DNA from: Plecoglossus altivelis
Taxonomy: Eukaryota > Chordata > Actinopteri > Osmeriformes > Plecoglossidae
Reading direction: 5' to 3'
Length of the DNA stretch: 64,000 nucleotides
Assembly: GCA_036571765.1 (NCBI GenBank)
Contig: BROE01000002.1
Span: 848,521 to 912,520, forward strand
Shown here piece by piece: positions 47,601-57,317 of this stretch. The translations under genes were made by a program, and so were the position numbers. Every line of letters begins with the position of its first letter. The first letter of the stretch is position 1. The notes below the pieces were generated by a model, which ran no database searches, was not told the origin of the DNA, and saw only the letters and a program-made list of their open reading frames with translations.

Positions 47601-50600
47601 AAGGTGGAGTTAGAGGGAGATATTGCATGGAAGTGAGTTAAGGAGAATGTCGTGGTCTGGAAGGTGGAGTAGAGGGAGATGTTGAATGGAGGTAGATTAG
47701 AGAAGCGAATAAAACAGAAGGGAGATGTGTATGGTCTGGAGTGGAGTAGAAGGAAGATGTGGATGAGGTGGAGTTAGAAGGGAGATGTTGTGGGTCGAGA
47801 GTGGAGTTAGAGGGAGATGTGATGATGGTGGAGTTAGAGGGAGATGTGATGATGGTGGAGTTAGAGGGAGATGTGATGATGGTGGAGTTAGAGGGAGATG
47901 TGATGGAGGTGGAGTTAGAGGGAGATGTGATGGGTCTGGAGGTGGAGTTAGAGGGAGATGTGATGATGGTGGAGTTAGAGGGAGATGTGATGATGGTGGA
48001 GTTAGAGGGAGATGTTGTGGGTCTGGAGGTGGAGTTGGAGGGAGATGTGATGAAGGTGGAGTTAGAGGGAGATGTGATGATGGTGGAGTTAGAGGGAGAT
48101 GTGATGATGGTGGAGTTAGAGGGAGATGTGATGGGTCCGTAGGTGGAGTTAGAGGAAGATGTGATGAAGGTGGAGTTAGAGGGAGATGTCGTGGGTCTGG
48201 AGGTCGAGTTAGAGGGAGATGTTGTGGGTCTGGAGGTGGAGTTAGAGGGAGATGTTGTGGGTCTGGAGGTGGAGTTAGAGGGAGATGTGATGAAGGTGGA
48301 GTTAGAGGGAGTAATGTGTGGGTCTGGAGTGGAAGTAGAGAGGACAGGAGGGAGGTTGGAGGGGAGAGGAGAGGAGGGGGAGGGTGGAGGTGGAGGTGGA
48401 TGTGCTGGGTCTGGAAGTGGGTGTGCTGGGTATAGAGGTGGATGTGGATGTGCTGGGTCTGGAAGTGGGTGTGCTGGGTATAGAGGTGGATGTGGATGTG
48501 CTGGGTCTGGAAGTGGGTGTGCTGGGTATAGAGGTGGATGTGGATGTGCTGGGTCTGGAAGTGGGTGTGCTGGGTATAGAGGTGGATGTGGATGTGCTGG
48601 GTCTGGAAGTGGGTGTGCTGGGTATAGAGGTGGATGTGGATGTGCTGGGTCTGGAAGTGGGTGTGCTGGGTATAGAGGTGGATGTGGATGTGCTGGGTCT
48701 GGAAGTGGGTGTGCTGGGTATAGAGGTGGATGTGGATGTGCTGGGTCTGGAAGTGGGTGTGCTGGGTATAGAGGTGGATGTGGATGTGCTGGGTCTGGAA
48801 GTGGGTGTGCTGGGTATAGAGGTGGATGTGGATGTGCTGGGTCTGGAAGTGGGTGTGCTGGGTATAGAGGTGGATGTGGATGTGCTGGGTCTGGAAGTGG
48901 GTGTGCTGGGTATAGAGGTGGAGGTGGGTGCACTGGGTCTGGAAGTGGATGTGCCGGGTATAGAGGTGGAGGTGGATGTGCTGGGTATAGAGGTGGGATG
49001 TGCTGGTTATAGAGGTGAATGTGCTGGGTAAAGAGGTGGAGGTGGATGTGCTGGGTATTGAGGTGGAGGTGGATGTGCTGGGTCTGGAAGTGGGTGTGCT
49101 GGGTATAGAGGTGGATGTGGATGTGCTGGGTCTGGAAGTGGGTGTGCTGGGTATAGAGGTGGATGTGGATGTGCTGGGTCTGGAAGTGGGTGTGCTGGGT
49201 ATAGAGGTGGATGTGGATGTGCTGGGTCTGGAAGTGGGTGTGCTGGGTATAGAGGTGGATGTGGATGTGCTGGGTCTGGAAGTGGGTGTGCTGGGTATAG
49301 AGGTGGATGTGGATGTGCTGGGTCTGGAAGTGGGTGTGCTGGGTATAGAGGTGGATGTGGATGTGCTGGGTCTGGAAGTGGGTGTGCTGGGTATAGAGGT
49401 GGTGGTGGATGTGCTGGGTATTGAGGTGGAGGTGGATGTGCTGGGTCTGGAAGTGGATGCGCTGGGCATAGAGGTGGAGGTGGATGTACTGGGTATAGAG
49501 GCGGAGGTGGATGTGCTGGGTATAGAGGCGGAGGTGGATGTGCTGGGTATAGAGGCGGAGGTGGATGTGCTGGGTATAGAGGCGGAGGTGGAATACAATG
49601 ATGCTGGTCTGGAGTGGATTGTCGCATAAGGTAATATAGAGGTGGAGGGTGGATGTAGACTCATGGATAACATATAAGAGAACTAAGTAAGGAATAGATA
49701 TATATTTTTTGTTGGTGGTAGTTGGGATTAGAGTTATATTATTCTGTATATTTTTATATAGTTGAATAAAAATAAAATAGAGATGGAAAGGTATATAAGA
49801 CTCATAAGAATATATTATAGAGGATTGTGGAGTGCTGAGTCTGGAAAGTGATGCAGCCGGGCTTAGAGGTGGAGTGGTAATGTTGAGCGGTATATATGAG
49901 GTGGAGAGGATGTGCTGGTCGTGTGAAGTGGATAGTTGCTGGGTAAACAGGGTGGATGTGGATTTTGTGGGTGGCGTTGGGTCGGAAGTGAGGATGGCTA
50001 GGATTAATAGAGGTGAGAGGTGGAAGTGACTGGTATAAGATGAGTAGGATGATAGCTGGGATGACTTGGAAGAGTGGATAGTGCTGGATATACAAAAGGT
50101 GCGAATAAATGTAACATTGGGGTATTAAGAAAGAGGGTAGAGATGAATGTGCTGGGAGTAAAGAGAGTCGAAACGATGTAGCTAAGGGGGTATATTATGG
50201 GACGCTGTGATGAGTGGATGATTGCTGGGAGTACTTGAAGGTGGAGGTGGATGTTTCTGGGATCATGGAAGTGGATGTGAAACTGAGAGTAAGAGGTGGA
50301 AGGTGGATGTGCTAGGGTTCTGGAAGGGAATGTAGCTCAGGATAGTAAAAGGTAGAGGTGGATTAGTGCTGGGTATTAGAGTGGATGTGCTGGGTCATGC
50401 GAAGTGGATGTGCTGTAATACACATATGAGGTGGAATTACTGGGTGATAGGTCGAGGTTTTGAATGTGCTAGGAAGTAATTAGTAGGTGGATGGCTGGTT
50501 ATAGAGGTGATGGTGGATGTTGGGTATGGAGGGGAGTGGAGGTGCTGTCTGGAAATGGAGTGCTGAGGTATACGAGGTGGAGGTGATGTGCGTCTGGAAG

Positions 50601-53600
50601 TGGAATGTGTCTAGGTGAGAGAGGTGGATGTGCTGGGTATGGAAGTGGATGTGCTGGGTATAGAGGCGGAGGTGGATGTGCTGGGTATAGAGGCGGAGGT
50701 GGATGTGCTGGGTATAGAGGCGGAGGTGGATGTGCTGGGTATAGAGGCGGAGGTGGATGTGCTGGGTATAGAGGCGGAGGTGGATGTGCTGGGTATAGAG
50801 GCGGAGGTGGATGTGCTGGGTATAGAGGCGGAGGTGGATGTGCTGGGTATAGAGGCGGAGGTGGATGTGCTGGGTATAGAGGCGGAGGTGGATGTGCTGG
50901 GTATAGAGGCGGAGGTGGATGTGCTGGGTATAGAGGCGGAGGTGGATGTGCTGGGTATAGAGGCGGAGGTGGATGTGCTGGGTATAGAGGCGGAGGTGGA
51001 TGTGCTGGGTATAGAGGCGGAGGTGGATGTGCTGGGTATAGAGGCGGAGGTGGATGTTGAGGTGTTGGAATGTAGGTGTGCTATGATATAGAGGTAGGTA
51101 GAGGGTAGATGTAGTGTTAAAAGAGGGTGAACGAATGTGCGGTGGGGCTATATAGAGGTGGAGGGTGGGAGCTGTGCTGAGTTCTGGAAGTGAGATGAGC
51201 GCTGGGTTACAAATGAGGTGGAAGGGTTGCTGGAGTAGTATGAGTAAGTGATTAGGTGAGATGATGCTGGGTTATAATAGGGAGGTGGATTGCGAGAGAC
51301 TGGAGAAGGGTGTTAGTGTGCCTGGTAAAAGAGGGGAGGTAGGAATAGTCGAGGGGATTGTGAGAAGGTGAAGGTGGATGATGCGGGATTCTTATAGAAG
51401 GGTGAGGAGGTGTTCTGGGATAATTAGAGGTGTGAGAGGTGGATGTGCTTGGGTCTGCGAAAGTGGAGTGTGCGTGGCTATAAGAGGTGGAGGATGGGAA
51501 GTCCACAGGATAGTGGATGAGTGACGCTGTGACCAACTGGGGGAGGAAAGACAGCTATGAACACAGTAAGATATAGTTGTAAACGTATCGAGCAAGAAGT
51601 ATGAATTGACAATGTGAAATCATGATACTGGTCAGATATCTAAGCAGGTAATGTGAGTTACGTACAGTTGATTAATAAAGATCAAGGTTAAGCTAACAAT
51701 GTTTTTAGAACGTCTAAAGGCTCTTAATTGACGAAAAGTGTGGAGAAATCTGTTTATCAAATGGCTAAATTTCAGGTGAAACGACACTTATTATAAAAGT
51801 GTATTCATAGGCAGGGGATGCAATTTGAGCAAAGGAGAGTATTACTTATAAAAAAGTTTTGAAAGAATTCAAATCAAAATAACCCCGTCCACCCTAATAA
51901 ACCACTCCTTCACAACAAATGACCCAGACTATTCCTTAGAGATATGTAGGTAAGGCAAGTATCCAATCCAATCACTGCATTCTGCCGGAGCACTATTACA
52001 TCATTAATGCAGGTCCAATCATGATTATTCGTTATTTTTATTACATTCCTGCGTGGCCCAAAGATATCAGATATCATTTCAGTGTCAAACCTTTGAATTT
52101 ACTGACAGATATCAGGAAGTGAATATATTTACAGCAAACAATTAAAAAGTGTTTCTCGACAATAATACTTACCCTGCCTTTAATGAACCAGCCAACAATC
52201 TCCCCTACTCACCTTCACAGACAACGCCAGCCTCTTCACCTGGACTACAGTCATGGGAACCGAAGCCACGTTGGTTGCAGTCTATCAGCAGGGACTCCAA
52301 CCCTGAGCACCTGACGTCATCCATCCAGATGGGTCCTCTGCCCGGGCCAAAGTAACCTTGGATGGGGGCAGAGAGGGCTTGGCCACAGCCCACCTGTCTG
52401 CACACCACCTGGGCGTGGTTCAGGTCCCAGATATCGTCGCACACCGTCCCCCACTGGCCCCGGTGGAAGATCTCAACTCGGCCAGAGCAGATGCTGTTCT
52501 CCCCAGCTAGACGCACATCTCCTTCCCTGGCGGTGACGTTGGAGGGCTCCAGCGAGGGGATGACGAGGTCACCGGTGCCAGTAGTTGGAGACGGTGTTGT
52601 GAAGATGGACACTGCTTGAGTAACTTGAGAAGAAGGTGACATGCGCGTGTTTAAGGAGCTGTGTATAAAGTGTTCATACTGAACGTATAGGACGAAAGGA
52701 ATACCATAGATAAGAATAATATAAAAATAAATTTATTATTTATTATTATTAATAATAATAAATAATAAAGATAGATAGATAAAAGTGTGAAAGCAAATTA
52801 ATTTATGAAACCATTGACACTGACCTTCACAGACCACCCCTGCGTCTTCATGATGGGTACAGTTGTGGGGTCCGAAGCCCTGGTGACTGCAATCCATCAG
52901 GGAGGACTCCCACCCAGAACACCCCACACCATCCAGCCAGATGGGCCCGCTGCCCTCTTCGAAGCTGGACCTGGTGGGGGCAGACAGGGCACGGCCGCAG
53001 CCCAGCTGACGGCACACCACCTGGGCATGGCCCAGACCCCAGTTGTGATGACACACCGTACCCCACTGGTCCTGGTGGAAGATCTCCACTCTGCCAGAGC
53101 AGGCGTTTTCAGGGTAACCGTTGGCCAATCTCAGAGGAGCACTGGCTATAACAGGAAATACAATCCCGAGTCATGACTACAAATGGAATACGAACGCTTC
53201 CTATTAGCTAAAAGATTTTATTGGTGAATAATTAAATTCAGACCCTTCAAATCACACCAAAAAAAAAACCTTGATCACTAAGAATTCACTCATTCACACT
53301 CACCCTCACAGACGACCCCGGCGTCTTCTCCGTGCCAGCAGTTGTGGGCACCGAAAGCTGGGTGCTGGCATTCTGCCAGGGAGGGCTCGGTCCCTGTGCA
53401 GCCAACATCGTCCAACCAGATCGCTCCGTTTCCCTGGCCGAATTTACCGTGGGTGATGGGTAATACCGCATGGCCGCAGCCCAGCTGTCTGCACACCACC
53501 TGGGCGTCCGACAACTCCCAGAAGTCATCGCACACCGTCCCCCACTGCCCCTGGTGGAAGATCTCCACTCTGCCAGAGCAGGCGTTGTCAGGGTAACCGT

Positions 53601-53980
53601 TGACCAATCTCAGAGTAGAATCTGCTGTAATTAAATATGTATTGGATGTTTCAAAGAATTGTGGACATGTTTTTTTTGTGGTACCTTTTCATAATTAAAC
53701 ATGATAAAGATCGTTTTATATCTGGAATACACCAAGATCATTTCGTGTGTTAGGAACCCATTGTTTTTACGCTACAGTGAACACACGCTTGTGTATGACA
53801 CTGCTTTGGGTATTGCACAGGTGTATTTTTGTCTATATTTATGTGTATCTAATGACGAAATATGGAGCCTTTAATGAGAACTGTCTTGTCACTGCACAGC
53901 CTACCTGAGGTGATTCCACCAACAGCCTGTATGGACAGGAACATCAGCAGACTCTCTGACATCATCATTACCCGCCGCAT
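44232..53980 (-). CDS. Gene B: secreted SRCR-mucin-SRCR-ZP-C glycoprotein, DMBT1-like
   Basis: Exons in transcript order: 53905-53980 (signal peptide MRRVMMMSESLLMFLSIQAV), 53304-53624 (SRCR-1), 52825-53145 (SRCR-2), 52213-52623 (Thr-rich linker and SRCR-3), a Ser/Thr/Pro repeat region of about 5 kb (about 51500-46220) continuing into SRCR-4 (to 45893), a short exon near 45630-45662, 44866-45099 and 44629-44788 (ZP-C), 44344-44419 (RRTARS cleavage site and LTIGPIT) and 44232-44245 (W-S-L-E-stop). SRCR domains show eight cysteines (group B) and the core GRVEIFHQGQWGTVCDD, AQVVCRQLGCG. DMBT1-type proteins are mucosal bacteria-binding glycoproteins. Unlike gene A, no ZP-N exons are present. The mucin frame is broken by indels at several places (46220-46740, 48310-48390, near 49000, 49600-50620, 51060-51540), probably consensus errors. 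The exon near 45630 as written does not keep phase, unlike its gene C counterpart. Confidence 0.82.
45140..45600 (-). repeat. GAGAGAGTGTGTG microsatellite in gene B ZP-C intron
   Basis: Mixed (GA)n and (GT)n between the ZP-C exon and the short bridging exon. Gene C has the same type of repeat at the same place (58195-58670). Confidence 0.9.
46745..48330 (-). repeat. Gene B mucin repeat type I: 27-bp unit coding TSPSNSTII
   Basis: On the minus strand the 27-base unit encodes nonapeptides such as TSPSNSTII, TSPSNSTSR and TSPSNSTFI. The central array 47050-47470 has about 16 almost identical units, and 46745-47040 and 47510-48330 hold mixed variants. Each unit contains an N-S-T sequon for N-glycosylation plus four to five Ser/Thr. 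Unit length is a multiple of three throughout, as expected of coding repeats. The segment 47640-47800 is indel-rich. Confidence 0.8.
48395..49395 (-). repeat. Gene B mucin repeat type II: 48-bp unit coding a 16-mer
   Basis: Two arrays, 48395-48915 (about 11 units) and 49075-49395 (about 7), share a 48-base unit whose Ser/Thr/Pro-rich frame is STSTSIPSTPTSRPST. Copies are nearly identical, a sign of recent array growth. The two arrays are in different reading frames as assembled because of an indel-rich spacer near 48985-49030. Unlike type I, the unit has no N-glycosylation sequon. Confidence 0.8.
49425..51060 (-). repeat. Gene B mucin repeat type III: 27-bp unit coding ASIPSTSTS
   Basis: A clean array of about 15 identical 27-base units lies at 50636-51055 and four more at 49490-49590. 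The Ser/Thr/Pro frame reads ASIPSTSTS. The 49600-50630 stretch between them, and 51060-51540 beyond, contain recognisable but heavily indel-damaged copies of the same units, very probably unpolished consensus. Confidence 0.8.
51541..52212. other. Intron between SRCR-3 and the mucin region, gene B
   Basis: A/T-rich non-repetitive sequence without an exon that I recognise. The exact 5' border of the mucin exon (about 51500) cannot be set because that end is indel-rich. Confidence 0.5.
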
Positions 53981-54071
53981 CCTTCAGATTTGTCGTTACC
54001 CTAACACGATGCCTTGCGTTAATACATGTTGGTTTGATATACTGATGTTAAGAATGCCATTGTAGATGTTC

Positions 54072-54127
54072 AACACTACCAGTCAAACGTGTCCACGTTT
54101 GGACACAAACGTTTGACTGGTAGTGTT
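54072..54127. mobile_element. Near-perfect palindrome, MITE or transposon footprint
   Basis: AACACTACCAGTCAAACGTG on the left is mirrored by CGTTTGACTGGTAGTGTT on the right, with a short centre around CCACGTTTGGACAC. It resembles the terminal inverted repeats of a fish DNA element with the interior lost. It lies about 90 bases upstream of the gene B signal-peptide exon. Confidence 0.65.
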
Positions 54128-56035
54128 TAATGTGTTCAATGAAATTAAATAAAGATATTGAAAAAATGGAAACGTTGAGAAAGTAGGACAGACTGATTGG
54201 CTGAATGATATGCGATGCATACAACTACATTTAGTCTGTAACACGGTGCAATTAGAACAACATTTGGGGGCCCTTTGAAAAATTACATCCTTTAGATCAT
54301 AACGTCTGCTTTTCTGACATAGGTCATCCAACAGCATAAGTCTATCCTCTTGTGTCGATAAAATTGAAATTGGCACCGGATTGCACCATGACTGGTGACG
54401 TGGGTAAAAAAAGTTTTAAAAAAAAGATGTGATGTTTTTGTGGCACGCGATCAGGCTGGCACAATCACGTGTTACAATACTTAGAAAAGAGTACAAAACG
54501 GAACTTTCCATGCATAGTATATCATAGCAAAGGCAATCTATAAGCAAATAAATTAGAGACAGCTTGGCCCTCACGCAGTATAGAGCACACTGCTGAGACA
54601 AGGACCGTAATACATTTGTGTTAAATACCACCGTAAGACCAACACCAATTTAGTTCACTCGTTCATACCTTTTCGTTCGTTGTTTCAGCTGTCAGAAGGT
54701 GTTCCTGACGATCCATTGTGTCGTACTTCTTAGCAAGAATTGAGCTGAAAGTGTGTAAGTAATCCATGAGAAATATAGCCAAGTCTGAATATATAAAATA
54801 TATCTAAAGTTGACAGAAAATCTCATTCGCTTCCGCTGTAAATTAGATGGCCTGATGTTTGATTCTACCGTTTTAATATTGTCATTATTCGTTACGACTG
54901 CCCGGAATTGGGTCGAAATAGATTTAACCGGGAGCTGTGCACCTACACTGCATAGCGATGGCTTGTGTGTTTTTATTTAATATGTTTATTTTTTGTGTCC
55001 TATGACTCCGAAGCTGTTGGATTTATGTCTGTCTGAAAATGTAGGTTATACTGTATGTATTTAACTGTACAATAATAATAACAACAATATCCCAATATTA
55101 CGAATAATACTACTAATAACGGTTACGCTATTAATAGGCTGATAAGGAACACTAACAAACACATTTTCGTTTAAAATAACTAGTCAAATATTAACAAGGT
55201 GACGGTGGAATAACATTATACCAGACAACAATACGCTCAAACAAGACATGGTTTATTTACAGAGTGAAAAGAAAAAGCTTGAAAATTTGGAAAAGCTTGA
55301 TAAACTAACTAGCCACGTAGCTAGTTGATGCATATTTTTGACTTCTGCCCTGAAGCCTACATATAATTATAAAGCCTACATTTAATACATGCCGATAGGC
55401 CTACACTTTGAGTGTTCTATGACAGGTCTAAATGTTTGTATGACTTTCTGAGACGTTTCAACAAGTTTTCCGCTTTCTCGCAACACCTTGTATATCTCTC
55501 GCTAAAAAAGTCACCTTAAGAAGATCTTGTTACGCTAACTTACACTTTAAGGATAAAGCATCGGCATAAGAGGGTACATTTTCTGCTAAGTTAAGAAGTG
55601 TCTTGAGTTAAATGCCCCCTACCAGCCAATTAGAGACCTGTCAATCAACCAGCACCGCGAACACAGATAGCCTACTTACATGCCATCTATTAGGTCTTGG
55701 AGTTTCCAGGAGAAAATAAACGGATACCGCCGGATACCTGTTCATGTATGCCCAGGGGCGTGACTTCTGGAAGATACACACCTGTGCTTCGAGGTGGTGC
55801 GTAGATGCACGTTCCTTCCGTCAGGTATAAATGTATTTCGCCGATGAAGTAATATCGCCATGTCACCCTTAATGTTTTTAGATGAAAAACATGGGAAAAA
55901 ACCCCTCACCGATAGTCGCAACCCGGCAGCCGCAAGAGAACAGTCTACCGGTTGCTTTCGCTCAAATGCCCTGCTACCCTAAGTTAGACCAGAGAAGAAA
56001 TCTTCAAAACAGACACTTACGCTGCCAGGCCAGTA

Positions 56036-56275
56036 TCATAAACTGTAGCTAAATCACAAGCGATAAACTGTAGCTAAATCACAAGCGATAAACTGTAGCT
56101 AAATCACAAGCGATAAACTGTCGCTAAATCACAAGCGATAAACTGTAGCTAAATCACAAGCGATAAACTGTAGCTAAATCACAAGCGATAAACTGTAACT
56201 AAATCACAAGCGATAAACTGTCGCTAAATCACAAGCGATAAACTGTAGCTAAATCACAAACGATAAATCTTGAAG
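56036..56275. repeat. 25-bp tandem satellite, about nine copies
   Basis: The unit GATAAACTGTAGCTAAATCA plus CAAGC repeats about nine times. Two copies share the change GTAGC to GTCGC and one reads GTAAC, so variants are interspersed. There are no unique spacers between units. Confidence 0.9.
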
Positions 56276-57317
56276 ATTTAGCCAATTACAATGAATAACC
56301 CCGTCAGTGTTGCTATTTTAGCCGCTCTGATTCTAGATTCTGCAACTTTAGACACAACCATGGCAACTTTTATGAGCTGACCGGGTTGAAAAAATCAAAA
56401 ATAAATAATAAGTTTGTTTTAAAATCGTGAGTAAATGAGTGGAAAAGGTATGTTTTTTTGTTTTGTTTTGACTTAGGAGCGTTGAGTTATTTCAGAACTT
56501 TCAGAACCAGTCAGCAACTTGTTCCACGTTGATTAAATTGACTAAAGACTGACATCTAGTGTAAACATTGAGATTCCCTTTCAAGTAGAAAGAAATGTTG
56601 TTTGGACAAATTTTGAATAATGACACTGACACAACATTAAAACAGTATCAGTTGCTGTTTGGTATTTTTATAGATGGTTGTAAAATATGGTTAAATAAAC
56701 AGTTCCTTTATTAAAAGTATATTTTATTTCTTATAGTGCAATACATTATTAATGTATTTATCAGAGACTAACATCTGCCAGCCTTGATCATTTCAGGAAA
56801 CAGTTCCCTCTTTGGTTGGTTACAGATACATGATTGATACAAAGGAAAGCTATCACATTTTTTACATATACATTTATTAGGTTAGTATAGAGATTACTAT
56901 GTGTATTAGAGGTTAAGCATACTACATTGTATATTATTTTGTGTACTTATGAGTTGATTAATATTTCAACTCATCGTATGTGTAATCTATGTTCAGAGCA
57001 CTATATTATGTTATGCTTCTATATTAGGTTGCTTTAAATTGTCTTGTTACAATCGTAGTGTCCAGTCTGATTAAGTGGTGTACCCTGTATCTGACGATCT
57101 CTATCCATGTAAATAATGACCAAACAGAAAGTGCAAATCTTCAGGAACTCTAACTTGCTCTACGTTTTTAAATTATAGCGACTTTATTATATAGTTATTT
57201 ATATGCAGGTGATTTGTCATCATTTCCATAGTTTAAAGTTTTTAAAAGACAGGAAACAGGAGTGAGCCTGAGCTGGTTGCCATAGGGATGGTCATGAAGC
57301 TGTGTGACTTCATCAGC

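Larger units (their letters stand above)
53981..57317. other. Spacer between genes B and C, no gene seen
   Basis: About 3.3 kb of A/T-rich sequence upstream of gene B and downstream of gene C. It holds a palindrome (54072-54127) and a 25-base satellite (56036-56275). Small open frames are not supported by any recognisable protein. The gene B promoter should lie in its left part. Confidence 0.6.

Noticed and set aside
46698..49629. Long plus-strand frames rich in Gly/Val/Glu or collagen-like GCAGYRGG repeats
   Set aside because: They are the antisense of the mucin repeat of gene B. The minus strand joins SRCR and ZP exons and gives the expected Ser/Thr/Pro composition.
56036..56275. CRISPR-like direct repeats
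   Set aside because: Units are head to tail with no unique spacers, in a vertebrate genome. It is a simple satellite.
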